Below the pieces are notes generated by a model. The model was not told where the DNA came from. It saw nothing but the letters and a program-made list of their open reading frames with translations, and ran no database searches. This document shows positions 17,901-26,508 of a DNA stretch of 64,000 nt, in pieces. Position 1 is the first letter of the stretch; the number at the start of each line of letters is the position of its first letter. The DNA comes from Chryseobacterium mulctrae (GTDB lineage: Bacteria > Bacteroidota > Bacteroidia > Flavobacteriales > Weeksellaceae), in contig NZ_VAJL01000001.1 in NCBI RefSeq assembly GCF_006175945.1, positions 3,357,001-3,421,000 on the forward strand, given 5' to 3'. The position numbers and the translations under genes are program-made.

Positions 17901-20060
17901 GGAAATGCGAAAAGACCAATCATCGTAGTTCCGAATGACAGCATTATGAAACAATGGGTGGAAACGATTTTTGAAACGATTCCCAACGCGAAAGTTAATG
18001 TTTTAGGGAATTTGGGGAAAGATTATGACCTTTCAAAATTTGATAATAAAGACGGAGAAATAACCATCGTTACTTATGAAGGTTTTAACAATATTGGATT
18101 TTCATCAGAAATAACCGAAGAACTTTCGTCAAAATTCAGTTACATCTCTGCAAGTGAAATGAAGGGCGTTACCAATACCGAAAGAGACCTCCAAATTGAG
18201 TTTCAGAAAGAAAAGGAGATTGAGGGAAAAATGAAGCGTGGTAAAATCTATGACTGGGAAGATTTTGGATTCGACCATTTGACTTACGACGAAGTTCACA
18301 ATGCCAATCATATTGTAGGAAAAGTAAAAATTGAGGACCGAAGATTTGCGTCCGATTTTAGAAGTCAAAACCAACAGACTTCCAAACTGGGAATCAATAC
18401 CTGGATGGCAGCTCAGTACATTCAAGACAAAAACGACGGAAGAAATGTGACCTTGCTTTCCGCAACGCCTTTTACCAACAAGCCTTTGGAATATTATTCC
18501 ATTCTTTCTTTAATAGCAAATAAAAGATTAGAAGAATCGGGATATTTCAACGTCAATACTTTCTTCGAGACCTTTATGGAAGCGGATAATGATATGGAAA
18601 TTGATGCAAAGGGTGATGTGAAATTTAAAGCCAACGTTCGGAGATTTAAAAATAATTCGCTGTTTCAACAATTACTTTCGGAATTCATTGATATAAAAGG
18701 AGAAGAAGACAATCCTGAATTAATTCGTCCCAACAAAATTAACAAAGAATATAAAATTGAACAGAATGATCTCACAAGAGAACAGTATGAGCTGCTCAAT
18801 GAAAATTTCAGTGAGACTGAAAAAGGAGCAATTTTAACACATATTCTCAATGCCAGATTGATTGCTATTTCACCGTATTTATCGCCATTTTATGATGGCG
18901 AAGAACCTTCAATAAAAAAATTCATAGAAAATTCTCCGAAGTTAAAAGACACGATGGATTTGATAAGGCAGAACAAAAAAGATCTTCCTGACTCAGGACA
19001 AATTGTGTATTCTGAATTAGCAGTTGCTCAGTTTCCAAAAATAAAAGAATATCTCATAACAGAAATTGGTTACAAACCCGAAGAAATCGGAATCATTACC
19101 GGGGCGACCAATAAAAACCAAAGAATTTCTATTCAAAATGATTTTAATGAAGGAAAAATAAAAGTAGTTATTGGAAGTGAAGCCATTCAGGAAGGAATGA
19201 ACCTTCAGGAAAACACAACCGATGTTTATATGCTTACGTTGCCATATAATTTTACGTCACTCCGACAAGTGGAAGGACGAGCCTGGAGGCAAGGAAACAA
19301 GAACGAAAATGTGCGGGTTAATTTTATGCTGACCAATGACAGTATTGATGTGTTTATGCTTCAAAAACTGCAATCCAAACAGGCAAGATATTTAGAAGCA
19401 ATGAAAAAAGGAGCCGATGTTTTGGATATTTCAGACATCAGGACTCAAGAATTAAAAACCTCCATCATTACCAATCCCGAAACCAGAGCCAATATCGAAA
19501 TCGAACTCATTAAAAAGAAGATTGAAAGTGAAAAAAATAAACATTTGGCCGATAGTGCATTTGTTCTGAGAAAATATGAAGATGTTTTGAAAGTAAAAGA
19601 ATTGGTAACCCAAGCCGAGCATTCATATAATAGAATTGAAGGCTATTCGAAAAATGGCGATGCAAATGCTGAATATTGGGCAACCCAATTACCATCATAT
19701 CAAAAAACAATTGAACTTCATAAAGTTCAAGTACAAGAAGTAATTGAAAATTTAGCTCAGAAAGGAATAGATGTTACTCAAATTGAATATCAAACCAAAA
19801 TGACTGAAGATAAAATTGCGGAACTGGATAAAAAGCTGGAAGAGCTTCCAGCAGTTAGAGAAAATTTAGTAGTTCAATACAGAATAGAAAAAGAGGAACA
19901 GCTTAAAGCGAATGAAAATAGAAATTATGTGAGAGAAAGAGCGAGGGAAAATACAGTTTTATATAACAATTTAACAACAGTAGATTTTATAGATAAAGTA
20001 TTAAACCAAAAAGAGAATATTTACTTAGATAATTTTCAGAATGTTGTCCGAAGAAGGTAG
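14901..20060 (+). CDS. Toprim-like/N6-methylase/helicase fusion
   Basis: 1719 residues from GTG 14901. Order of parts: a Toprim-like N-terminus (about 25-125, with LSGDRTGNAITRKI); a Gly/Asn/Ser/Arg-rich linker (about 135-255); and an adenine methyltransferase domain with the SAM motif LEPSVGTGNF (about 360) and catalytic NPPY (about 436). After a spacer comes an SF2 helicase with HEVGYGKT (about 979), DEVH (about 1130), LLSATPF (about 1184) and QVEGRAWRQG (about 1456), then a coiled-coil tail. Methylase-helicase fusions are known in mobile-element proteins such as P1 DarB, which protects incoming DNA from restriction. A similar protective role is inferred here. Confidence 0.8.
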   Translation: MKDEDFFNEINDDISVVEGNKKELIVFTNSKDMLSFLELLQLNKQVNNRTIITLNSGSNSKKFLNRYQNYDGKMFLCLSGDRTGNAITRKILTEFNGKNIKDVRPLYEISENGNQDLTEYLENKLNFQDKNTNLVEPKISENESNAIESGTTSDPQQVGNGTPEQNTGELGSKIQSEQNGSYESGQAVGSNNAGNGLAGTERSDLGNRNRGRGSNGGTQPQNDEKNEGREYSLGGIVSGRAISDRRRSDRRPSEVSENSTNKVELDVLISKYKGRKLNNEQVAEVVSAACFVSNDNRILLKENLKVTDDLKEICNQFQSGGTAKEGRGILDEYYTQDKIVDAVRNLIKDHFKTQKEISVLEPSVGTGNFIYATRELSVNSKITGFEINETTAKIAKILHPEVEINLRSFETEFIDDRGNKKDSKDFSERYDLVIGNPPYGEHRGLYKGLGEEPKISKYEDYFVKRSLDSLKPNGVLAMVLPSGWLNRQKNLQNASVLEGFRLPNGAFAGTQIGTDIIILKKNNHQISADISKYFENNHTRVLGENREKTNRFGRLENYIHGNLDEALFKIEQFKNKKETERIGNLFEDLFLENTESNSVTKVPVKKEIIAEKIDELNLTETQEKIELVLSKLNNIKFKSPTITTEIRKYEKLREDLITKPASFSEEKLKELIEKSDRIISIHNTRTEKEYKVQTEPSIKKGILKYQFSKQDEIVNTSLQNSSNITKEQIEAFRDTSYDGTLNNHEKHSKFSNYSDGVWIHDFYYAEGNIYAKLEQLEKDFADKNAVGGTENQYEKQKALLENVLPKAKSLDEIYISPNHEFVHKFELGQIEKDQYNHITKRTESVIVDYNLAERFKDFVGTLSSEAFAGSSAWEVRSFVDNETVTGSDKERNALVRERRKAAANDLFYKFVREELSDDIRTRFVKDFNRNYNNIHVPDYSKFPLFSKIHKNFKGKEFRLAEVQKAGIGRQTTKGVGLLAHEVGYGKTLSGILSMHEAMERGNAKRPIIVVPNDSIMKQWVETIFETIPNAKVNVLGNLGKDYDLSKFDNKDGEITIVTYEGFNNIGFSSEITEELSSKFSYISASEMKGVTNTERDLQIEFQKEKEIEGKMKRGKIYDWEDFGFDHLTYDEVHNANHIVGKVKIEDRRFASDFRSQNQQTSKLGINTWMAAQYIQDKNDGRNVTLLSATPFTNKPLEYYSILSLIANKRLEESGYFNVNTFFETFMEADNDMEIDAKGDVKFKANVRRFKNNSLFQQLLSEFIDIKGEEDNPELIRPNKINKEYKIEQNDLTREQYELLNENFSETEKGAILTHILNARLIAISPYLSPFYDGEEPSIKKFIENSPKLKDTMDLIRQNKKDLPDSGQIVYSELAVAQFPKIKEYLITEIGYKPEEIGIITGATNKNQRISIQNDFNEGKIKVVIGSEAIQEGMNLQENTTDVYMLTLPYNFTSLRQVEGRAWRQGNKNENVRVNFMLTNDSIDVFMLQKLQSKQARYLEAMKKGADVLDISDIRTQELKTSIITNPETRANIEIELIKKKIESEKNKHLADSAFVLRKYEDVLKVKELVTQAEHSYNRIEGYSKNGDANAEYWATQLPSYQKTIELHKVQVQEVIENLAQKGIDVTQIEYQTKMTEDKIAELDKKLEELPAVRENLVVQYRIEKEEQLKANENRNYVRERARENTVLYNNLTTVDFIDKVLNQKENIYLDNFQNVVRRR

Positions 20061-20241
20061 TTATTTATTTGTATATAGCTTAGTAAGATATATTTATATT
20101 GATTGTTTAGTACGGATTATTAAAAGAGATTTGTGCTTTGTAAGATACTGTAGTATAAATAATTTTTTTTAAAAGTCTTGTTAGTAATAAATTTTAAAAA
20201 AATAGATAAAATTTAATATATATTTATAAATATAAAATAAT
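20061..20241. other. Gene-free AT-rich spacer between ICE core and cargo
   Basis: About 180 bases with no credible reading frame, very AT-rich, ending at the promoter before 20254. It marks the change from transfer genes to cargo. I see no hairpin strong enough to call a terminator for the fusion gene. Confidence 0.5.
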
Positions 20242-20249
20242 TAACTTTG
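20242..20249 (+). promoter_or_regulatory. Promoter -7 box, nearly leaderless
   Basis: TAACTTTG matches the Bacteroidetes -7 consensus TAnnTTTG and ends four bases before ATG 20254. The transcript would therefore start at or beside the start codon. No good TTG is seen at the -33 position, so the call rests on the -7 box and spacing. Confidence 0.55.
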
Positions 20250-20253
20250 TCGC

Positions 20254-20583
20254 ATGAATTTTCTAAGATTGCTTTTTACAGTCTACTTCATGGCATTATC
20301 ATTAATGCCATGCATGGATGTTGCAAAAGCGCAATCAAAAAATGAAAATGTATCATATTCCTATATAAAATCTGAGCAAAACGATGCTCATTCAAAAACA
20401 GATTCTTGTTCTCCTTTTTGTTATTGTAATTGCTGCAGAATCAGCGTTACTTCGCTCAAAATAAATCCTGTTTTAGAATATCGTAAACAGATAAAAGAGT
20501 ACTATTCTAAAAAAATTCTTTTCATAAAGAATGACTTTGCATATTTGGTGTACGATCAGATATGGCAACCTCCTAAAATATAA
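20254..20583 (+). CDS. Small exported Cys/His protein ahead of metal pump
   Basis: 109 residues with a signal peptide (ending AKAQ, about residue 27). A short cysteine cluster, SCSPFCYCNCC (about residues 50-60), follows one histidine and could bind metal. This resembles the DUF6660-type small proteins found before CusA/CzcA pumps in Flavobacteriia; that family name is from memory. It is the first gene of the cargo island, directly behind the promoter box, so a periplasmic metal-sensing or carrier role is inferred. Confidence 0.6.
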   Translation: MNFLRLLFTVYFMALSLMPCMDVAKAQSKNENVSYSYIKSEQNDAHSKTDSCSPFCYCNCCRISVTSLKINPVLEYRKQIKEYYSKKILFIKNDFAYLVYDQIWQPPKI

Positions 20584-20742
20584 TTTTTGTTAATCAGACG
20601 GAAGAATTGTCTTTCGTCAAAACAGTTATGGAAACATTGCAATAGCATTGCGTTGTATTCTTACTCATTTTTGTCGCTCGATTTTTAGAACAAATAGTTG
20701 TTCCAAAAGGTAGTTGTGACATTCAATAAAAATTATATTCTC

Positions 20743-23700
20743 ATGTTAGATAAAATCATAAGATTTAGCATCAAGAACAAGATTGTCATTGGTATAATGA
20801 CCTTGTTGTTGATTATTTGGGGAGTTTGGAGCGCAACCAAACTTCCGATCGATGCCACACCCGACATCACCAACAATCAGGTTCAAATAATCACGGTATG
20901 TCCTACTTTGGCCGGTCAGGAAGTTGAACAGTTGGTGACATTCCCTATAGAACAGAGTATTGCTAATGTTCCTGATATTGAGGAGACCAGAAGTATTTCA
21001 CGATTCGGTTTGTCTGTAATCACTGTTGTATTTAAAGAAGAGGTTGACGTTTATTTTGCCCGCCAATTGATCAGTGAAAAGCTGAAGCAGGCTGCTGAAG
21101 AAATTCCAAAAGGAATTGGCACACCAGAGTTGGCTCCGGTAAGTACAGGACTTGGGGAAGTATATCAATACATCCTTCATCCAAAGAAAGGAAGTGAGAA
21201 AAAATACGATTCCAAAGAACTTCGTACAATGCAGGACTGGATCGTTCGAAGACAGCTTAATGGTACTCCCGGAGTTGCAGAGATTAACAGCTTCGGAGGA
21301 CAGCTAAAACAATATGAGGTCGCTGTTAACCCTGATCGTCTACGAGCGATGGGAGTTAGTATTTCTGATATTTTTGCAGCTCTTGAAAAAAATAATCAGA
21401 ACACAGGCGGAGCCTACATTGACAAAAAGCCTAATGCTTATTTTATCCGTGGAATTGGACTTGTGACCTCTCTTGAAGATGTTGGGAATGTTGTAGTTAA
21501 AAATGAAACAGGGAGTGTGCCTATATTCATTAAAGATGTTGCTGAGGTTCGTTTGGGAAGTGCGGTTCGATATGGTGCCATGACATTTAATGGTGAGGTG
21601 GATGCTGTAGGTGGAGTGGTGATGATGCTTAAAGGTGCTAATAGTAATGAGGTAGTGCAATTAATCAAAGAAAAAATACCAACTATTCAAAAATCTTTAC
21701 CTACTGATGTGATTATTGAGCCTTATTTAGACAGAACTAATCTAGTTGGCAGAGCTATTGATACTGTCGAGAAAAATCTTATCGAAGGAGCGTTGATAGT
21801 GATTTTTGTGCTGGTAGTATTTCTCGGTAATTTACGAGCCGGTCTTATTGTGGCATCTGCCATTCCGTTGTCCTTACTCTTTGCTTTGGGAATGATGAAC
21901 GTTTTCGGAGTAAGTGCCAACTTAATGAGTTTAGGGGCGATTGATTTTGGATTAATTGTCGACGGAGCTGTTATTATTGTTGAAGCGACTCTTCATCACT
22001 TAGGATTGCGGAAAACAACACGTCTTCTTACCCAGTCTGAGATGGATGAAGAGGTATTTCTTTCAGCTTCTAAAATCAGAAGCAGCGCAGCATTTGGGGA
22101 GATTATTATTTTGATTGTCTACATTCCTATTTTAACGTTAGTAGGTGTTGAGGGTAAGATGTTTACTCCGATGGCTAAAACTGTAGGTTTTGCAATCTTT
22201 GGTGCATTGATATTATCATTGACCTATATTCCAATGATGAGTGCACTTTTTTTATCGAAGAAAATCTCGCATAAAGAAAATTTCTCAGATAAAATGATGA
22301 ACCGACTCCAAAAAATCTATCAACCTCTACTAGAGAAAGCTTTAAAAGTAAAATATTGGTTAGTAAGTGTTACTGTTGCATTATTTGCAGTTTCATTATT
22401 TATATTTGGAAGAATGGGGGGCGAGTTTATCCCTCAACTCCAAGAAGGTGATTTTGCTTTTCACTGTATTCTTCCACAGGGAAGTTCATTAAGTCAGAGT
22501 ATTGAAACCTCTATGCAGGCCTCCAGGCTGATCAAGCAGTTTGACGAAGTTAAAATGGTTGTAGGGAAGACCGGTGCTGCTGAAGTGCCTACTGATCCAA
22601 TGCCTCCTGAAGCTACTGATATGATGGTGATCTTAAAACCGCAAAGTGAATGGAAAACAAAAAAATCATATGATGAATTAGCAGATGAGATCTCTGAAAA
22701 GCTTGAAGCTATTCCCGGGGTATTTTTCGAAAAAAATCAACCGATCCAGATGCGTTTCAATGAGTTGATGACAGGAATCAGACAAGATGTAGCGGTTAAA
22801 ATTTTCGGTGAAAATTTAGATTCTTTAGCGATATATGCGGATAAAACAGCAAAAATTATTCAGTCTGTTAATGGTGCGAGTGCTCCACAGATCGAACGTG
22901 TTAGTGGTCTTCCGCAAATTAATGTTGAATATGACCGCACAAGAATGGCTAATTACGGGCTGAATATTGAAGACGTAAATACTGCTGTAAGTACTGCTTT
23001 TGCAGGTCAGGCTGCAGGTCAGGTATTTGAGAATGAAAGAAGGTTTGATCTGGTGGTTCGTTTGGATAGTTTACATAGAACCAGTATTGATGATGTCAAC
23101 AATCTGATGGTGTCTACGAAGACAGGAATACAGATCCCGCTTTCACAGGTGTCCAATATCAATTATAAACTTGGCCCCGCACAGATTAGTCGTGAGGCAG
23201 GTAAAAGGAGAATCGTCATTGGTTTTAACGTAAAAGGCCGAGATGTAGAAAGTGTAGTAGAAGAAATCCAGCAGAAGCTTAATAAAGAAAAATTACCATC
23301 AGGATATTATTATACATATGGCGGACAATTTGAGAATCTTAAAGCTGCCAGTAAACGACTGACCATTGCTGTACCTGTATCATTATTTTTGATCTTTATG
23401 CTGTTATATTTTACTTTTGGTTCGCTAAAGCAGGCTGCCTTGATCTTTACGGCAATTCCAATGAGTGCTATCGGCGGTATATTCGCGTTAATGCTTCGCG
23501 GTATGCCTTTTAGTATCAGCGCGGGAATTGGGTTTATTGCATTATTTGGTGTAGCGGTACTTAATGGTATTGTGTTGATCGGAACATTTAACGAGTTAGA
23601 GAAGGAAGGTGAAACCAATATTTTAAAACGTGTGATGGAAGGAACTAAAACTCGTCTGAGACCTGTTTTAATGACAGCCACAGTCGCATCATTAGGATTT

Positions 23701-25107
23701 TTACCTATGGCAATTTCAACCGGAGCCGGGGCAGAAGTTCAGAAACCTTTGGCGACCGTTGTAATCGGGGGACTGGTTACAGCAACTTTCTTGACTCTTT
23801 TTGTTTTACCGATGTTATACATTATCTTCAGTACTAAACTAAAAATCAAAAAGCCTTCAGGTAATAAGCCACTGACAGCGGTTTTAGTTTTAGGTTTTTT
23901 ATTCATTGGACAGACCTTTAACGCACAACAAGGTACCCCTGTTACAGTTGAGGAAGCTACGAGCATCGCATTGACCAACAATAATTTAATGCGGTCGAAA
24001 GATTTGGATATTAAAGTAACAGAGGCACTGAAACCTACTGCTAAAGAACTTCCAAAAATGAGTTTAGATGCTCAGTTAGGCCAATACAACAGTAAAAAAT
24101 TCGATCAATCTTTTTCTATATCTCAAAGTATTCCGTTTCCAACATTGTTTAAAGCAAGAAGAGAACTTATCGCTGAACAGATCAAAGGAAAGCAGATCAA
24201 TAAGGAGATTTCGGTCAACGAACTTGCAAGACAGGTTAGGACCTATTACTATCAGATCGAATATCTGCAATTTAACCAGTCAAAATTAAAAAATCTGGAT
24301 AGTTTATATCAGGATTTTATAAGAATTGCTACGGTCAGATTTAAATCAGGAGATATTAAAAAGATAGAGATCAATACTGCAGAAACTCAGAAAGGGGAGA
24401 TCAATTTGTTGTTGAAGCAAAATGAAGTTTATTTGAATAATGCATACAAAAACTTAAAAACCTTATTGAATACTTCGGGAGACATCTCGGTTCCTTATAA
24501 CACAAATTATGAGCCCCTGAAAGCTAATTATGTATTTGACAGCGCGTCAATAGCGAATCATCCAACAGTAAGGTCTTACTATCAGGAGATGACCATAGCA
24601 GAAAAAAATAAAAACGTTGAAAGGTCTCTGGGCCTACCTGATTTCAGTATAGGTTACACCAATCAGTCTTTAATCGGTACCCAGACGATCAATGGTATGG
24701 ATCGGAATTTTAATGCGGGAAATAGATTTCACGCAGCAACTATTGGCGTTACGATTCCCCTGACTTTCGGTGCTACAAAAGCGAGAATGCAATCTTGGGA
24801 GTTCCAAAAGCAAGTAGCGGAATCTAATGCAAAATTACAGCAAAAACAGCTGGAAGCGCAACTGGAAAACGCTTTGAATCAATATCAGCAGGATGTAGAG
24901 CAATATAATTATTATATTAATCAGGCTATACCCAATGCTGAGAAAATAGCTAAAGCCGGACAATTGGGATATAAAACAGGAGAAATTTCCTACGTTGAAT
25001 ATCTTTTTGCGCTTCAGACTTCTACCAATATTCAATTAAAGTATCTCGAATCGATTCAACAGGTTAATCAATCTGTTATTACCATTAATTCTATCATAAA
25101 CAAATAA
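20743..25107 (+). CDS. czcA: CzcA/CusA RND pump fused to TolC-type outer-membrane protein
   Basis: 1454 residues from ATG 20743 (MLDKIIRFSIKNKIVIG, the usual start of this family). Residues about 1-1035 are a heavy-metal RND pump, with the span-4 motif DFGLIVDGAVIIVE near residue 400 that places it in the Czc/Cus group. Residues about 1062-1450 are a TolC/CzcC-like outer-membrane factor (VEEATSIALTNNN onward). The joint carries a hydrophobic stretch ending FNAQ. The protein would export divalent metals, probably Co/Zn/Cd, or Cu/Ag, across both membranes with the adaptor encoded downstream. Such fusions occur in Bacteroidetes. Confidence 0.92.
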   Translation: MLDKIIRFSIKNKIVIGIMTLLLIIWGVWSATKLPIDATPDITNNQVQIITVCPTLAGQEVEQLVTFPIEQSIANVPDIEETRSISRFGLSVITVVFKEEVDVYFARQLISEKLKQAAEEIPKGIGTPELAPVSTGLGEVYQYILHPKKGSEKKYDSKELRTMQDWIVRRQLNGTPGVAEINSFGGQLKQYEVAVNPDRLRAMGVSISDIFAALEKNNQNTGGAYIDKKPNAYFIRGIGLVTSLEDVGNVVVKNETGSVPIFIKDVAEVRLGSAVRYGAMTFNGEVDAVGGVVMMLKGANSNEVVQLIKEKIPTIQKSLPTDVIIEPYLDRTNLVGRAIDTVEKNLIEGALIVIFVLVVFLGNLRAGLIVASAIPLSLLFALGMMNVFGVSANLMSLGAIDFGLIVDGAVIIVEATLHHLGLRKTTRLLTQSEMDEEVFLSASKIRSSAAFGEIIILIVYIPILTLVGVEGKMFTPMAKTVGFAIFGALILSLTYIPMMSALFLSKKISHKENFSDKMMNRLQKIYQPLLEKALKVKYWLVSVTVALFAVSLFIFGRMGGEFIPQLQEGDFAFHCILPQGSSLSQSIETSMQASRLIKQFDEVKMVVGKTGAAEVPTDPMPPEATDMMVILKPQSEWKTKKSYDELADEISEKLEAIPGVFFEKNQPIQMRFNELMTGIRQDVAVKIFGENLDSLAIYADKTAKIIQSVNGASAPQIERVSGLPQINVEYDRTRMANYGLNIEDVNTAVSTAFAGQAAGQVFENERRFDLVVRLDSLHRTSIDDVNNLMVSTKTGIQIPLSQVSNINYKLGPAQISREAGKRRIVIGFNVKGRDVESVVEEIQQKLNKEKLPSGYYYTYGGQFENLKAASKRLTIAVPVSLFLIFMLLYFTFGSLKQAALIFTAIPMSAIGGIFALMLRGMPFSISAGIGFIALFGVAVLNGIVLIGTFNELEKEGETNILKRVMEGTKTRLRPVLMTATVASLGFLPMAISTGAGAEVQKPLATVVIGGLVTATFLTLFVLPMLYIIFSTKLKIKKPSGNKPLTAVLVLGFLFIGQTFNAQQGTPVTVEEATSIALTNNNLMRSKDLDIKVTEALKPTAKELPKMSLDAQLGQYNSKKFDQSFSISQSIPFPTLFKARRELIAEQIKGKQINKEISVNELARQVRTYYYQIEYLQFNQSKLKNLDSLYQDFIRIATVRFKSGDIKKIEINTAETQKGEINLLLKQNEVYLNNAYKNLKTLLNTSGDISVPYNTNYEPLKANYVFDSASIANHPTVRSYYQEMTIAEKNKNVERSLGLPDFSIGYTNQSLIGTQTINGMDRNFNAGNRFHAATIGVTIPLTFGATKARMQSWEFQKQVAESNAKLQQKQLEAQLENALNQYQQDVEQYNYYINQAIPNAEKIAKAGQLGYKTGEISYVEYLFALQTSTNIQLKYLESIQQVNQSVITINSIINK

Positions 25108-25108
25108 A

Positions 25109-26383
25109 ATGAAAATTAAATATAATATAGTATCTACGCTGTTAATTTCTTTTTTAGTCTTAAGCTGTGGAAAAAAAGAAGCCTCTGAGGAAACGGAAGT
25201 AAAAGCAAAAACCGAACAGGTAGAGGAGGCTCATGAAGAGGCACCGCAAACGATCGCGGCATTAACAGAAGAACAAATGAAAGCAGTCGGAATCTCCTTA
25301 GGTAAAATTGAGATGAAAGATCTGACCTCACTTGTTAAAGCCAATGGTGTATTGAGTGTTCCCAACAATAGAAAAGCTACCGTTACCTCTCTGTATGGTG
25401 GGGTGATTAAGACATTAAATGTACAGATAGGAGATCATGTGAGGAAAGGGCAGGTAATTGCATCAATCAATAATCCCGAGTATATTCAGCTTCAGGAGCA
25501 ATATCTTACAGTGAACAGCAGGATCGCGTTTGCTGAACAGGAATATAGAAGGCAACGTGAACTATTTGATAATGATGCCGGAGCAAAAAAGAATCTGCAA
25601 AGCTCTGATGCTGAATTAAAAAGTTTAAGAACCCAAAGATCATCACTACAGAGACAGCTCCAGCTTATGGGGATCAGCCCGGGTAAAGTAAGCAATGGTA
25701 ATCTACGATCTGGGTTGGTTATAACTTCACCGATCAGTGGAACCGTAAGCAGTATCAATGCGCAGATTGGAAGTTATGTTGATGTGGCATCACCAGTTCT
25801 TGATATTATTGATAATAGTTCTATCCATTTAGATCTTCAGGTTTTTGAAAAGGATCTACCTAAAATGAAAGTTGGACAAACTGTACAGTTTAAGCTGACC
25901 AATAATCCGGAAACTTTGTATAACGCTACCGTATTTAGTATCGGGTCGTCATTCGAAAATGAGAGTAAAACGATCTCTGTACATGCGAGTGTTACAGGAA
26001 ATAAAGTGGGGTTGATCGATGGGATGAATGTTACCGGAATGGTAAGCCTTGGAAACTCAAGCACCGCTGCCGTTCCTGATGAAGCAATCGTGGAAGCTGA
26101 CGGTAAATTCTATGTTTTCATACAGACTTCTAAAAAGCCTGAAGAACATGCTGAAGAGGAAGAAGGGGGTGAGAAAGAGGAAGGTACAAAAGAGGCAGCG
26201 CATACCAAGAATCAAGGAAAAACATTGAATTTTGAGAAAATAGAAATTGTTAAAGGTTCTTCAGATCTAGGTTATACTGCAATCACTCCAGTGACCAAAA
26301 TTGCACCTGATACAAACATTGTGGTAAAAGGTGCATTCTTCGTCAATGCTAAATTATCTAATTCAGGAGGGCATGAAGATTAG
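25109..26383 (+). CDS. czcB: CzcB-type RND periplasmic adaptor lipoprotein
   Basis: 424 residues with a lipobox, LVLSCGKKE (Cys about residue 20). A Glu-rich N-terminal region leads to a barrel-sandwich/hairpin adaptor. Two lipoyl-like halves flank a coiled-coil hairpin (about 130-190, QLQEQYLTVNSRIAFAEQEY). A Glu/His-rich insert lies near 340-370 (EEHAEEEEGGEKEEG), which may bind metal. It starts one base after the pump stop, so pump and adaptor form one operon. The adaptor bridges the inner-membrane pump and the outer-membrane factor. Confidence 0.9.
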   Translation: MKIKYNIVSTLLISFLVLSCGKKEASEETEVKAKTEQVEEAHEEAPQTIAALTEEQMKAVGISLGKIEMKDLTSLVKANGVLSVPNNRKATVTSLYGGVIKTLNVQIGDHVRKGQVIASINNPEYIQLQEQYLTVNSRIAFAEQEYRRQRELFDNDAGAKKNLQSSDAELKSLRTQRSSLQRQLQLMGISPGKVSNGNLRSGLVITSPISGTVSSINAQIGSYVDVASPVLDIIDNSSIHLDLQVFEKDLPKMKVGQTVQFKLTNNPETLYNATVFSIGSSFENESKTISVHASVTGNKVGLIDGMNVTGMVSLGNSSTAAVPDEAIVEADGKFYVFIQTSKKPEEHAEEEEGGEKEEGTKEAAHTKNQGKTLNFEKIEIVKGSSDLGYTAITPVTKIAPDTNIVVKGAFFVNAKLSNSGGHED

Positions 26384-26434
26384 ATTTATTATTACGAAAG
26401 CCTTTATATAAAAGTTTCAGCTGTAATAAAAAAT

Positions 26435-26484
26435 AACATTATGCTACGAATCGAATTAAATCGTGAACTACGTATCATAATGTT
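26435..26484. repeat. Imperfect palindrome before bestrophin gene
   Basis: Arms AACATTATGCTACG (26435-26448) and CGTATCATAATGTT (26471-26484) are complementary at 13 of 14 positions around a 22-base centre. No T-run follows, so an operator or recombination site is more likely than a terminator. It ends 24 bases before ATG 26509. Confidence 0.55.
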
Positions 26485-26508
26485 ATATCAAATCTATAAA
26501 CAAAAGTT

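Noticed and set aside
20061-20241. Origin of transfer in the spacer after the fusion gene
   Set aside because: No relaxase gene nearby and no clear nick-site-like inverted repeat; nothing supports an oriT here.
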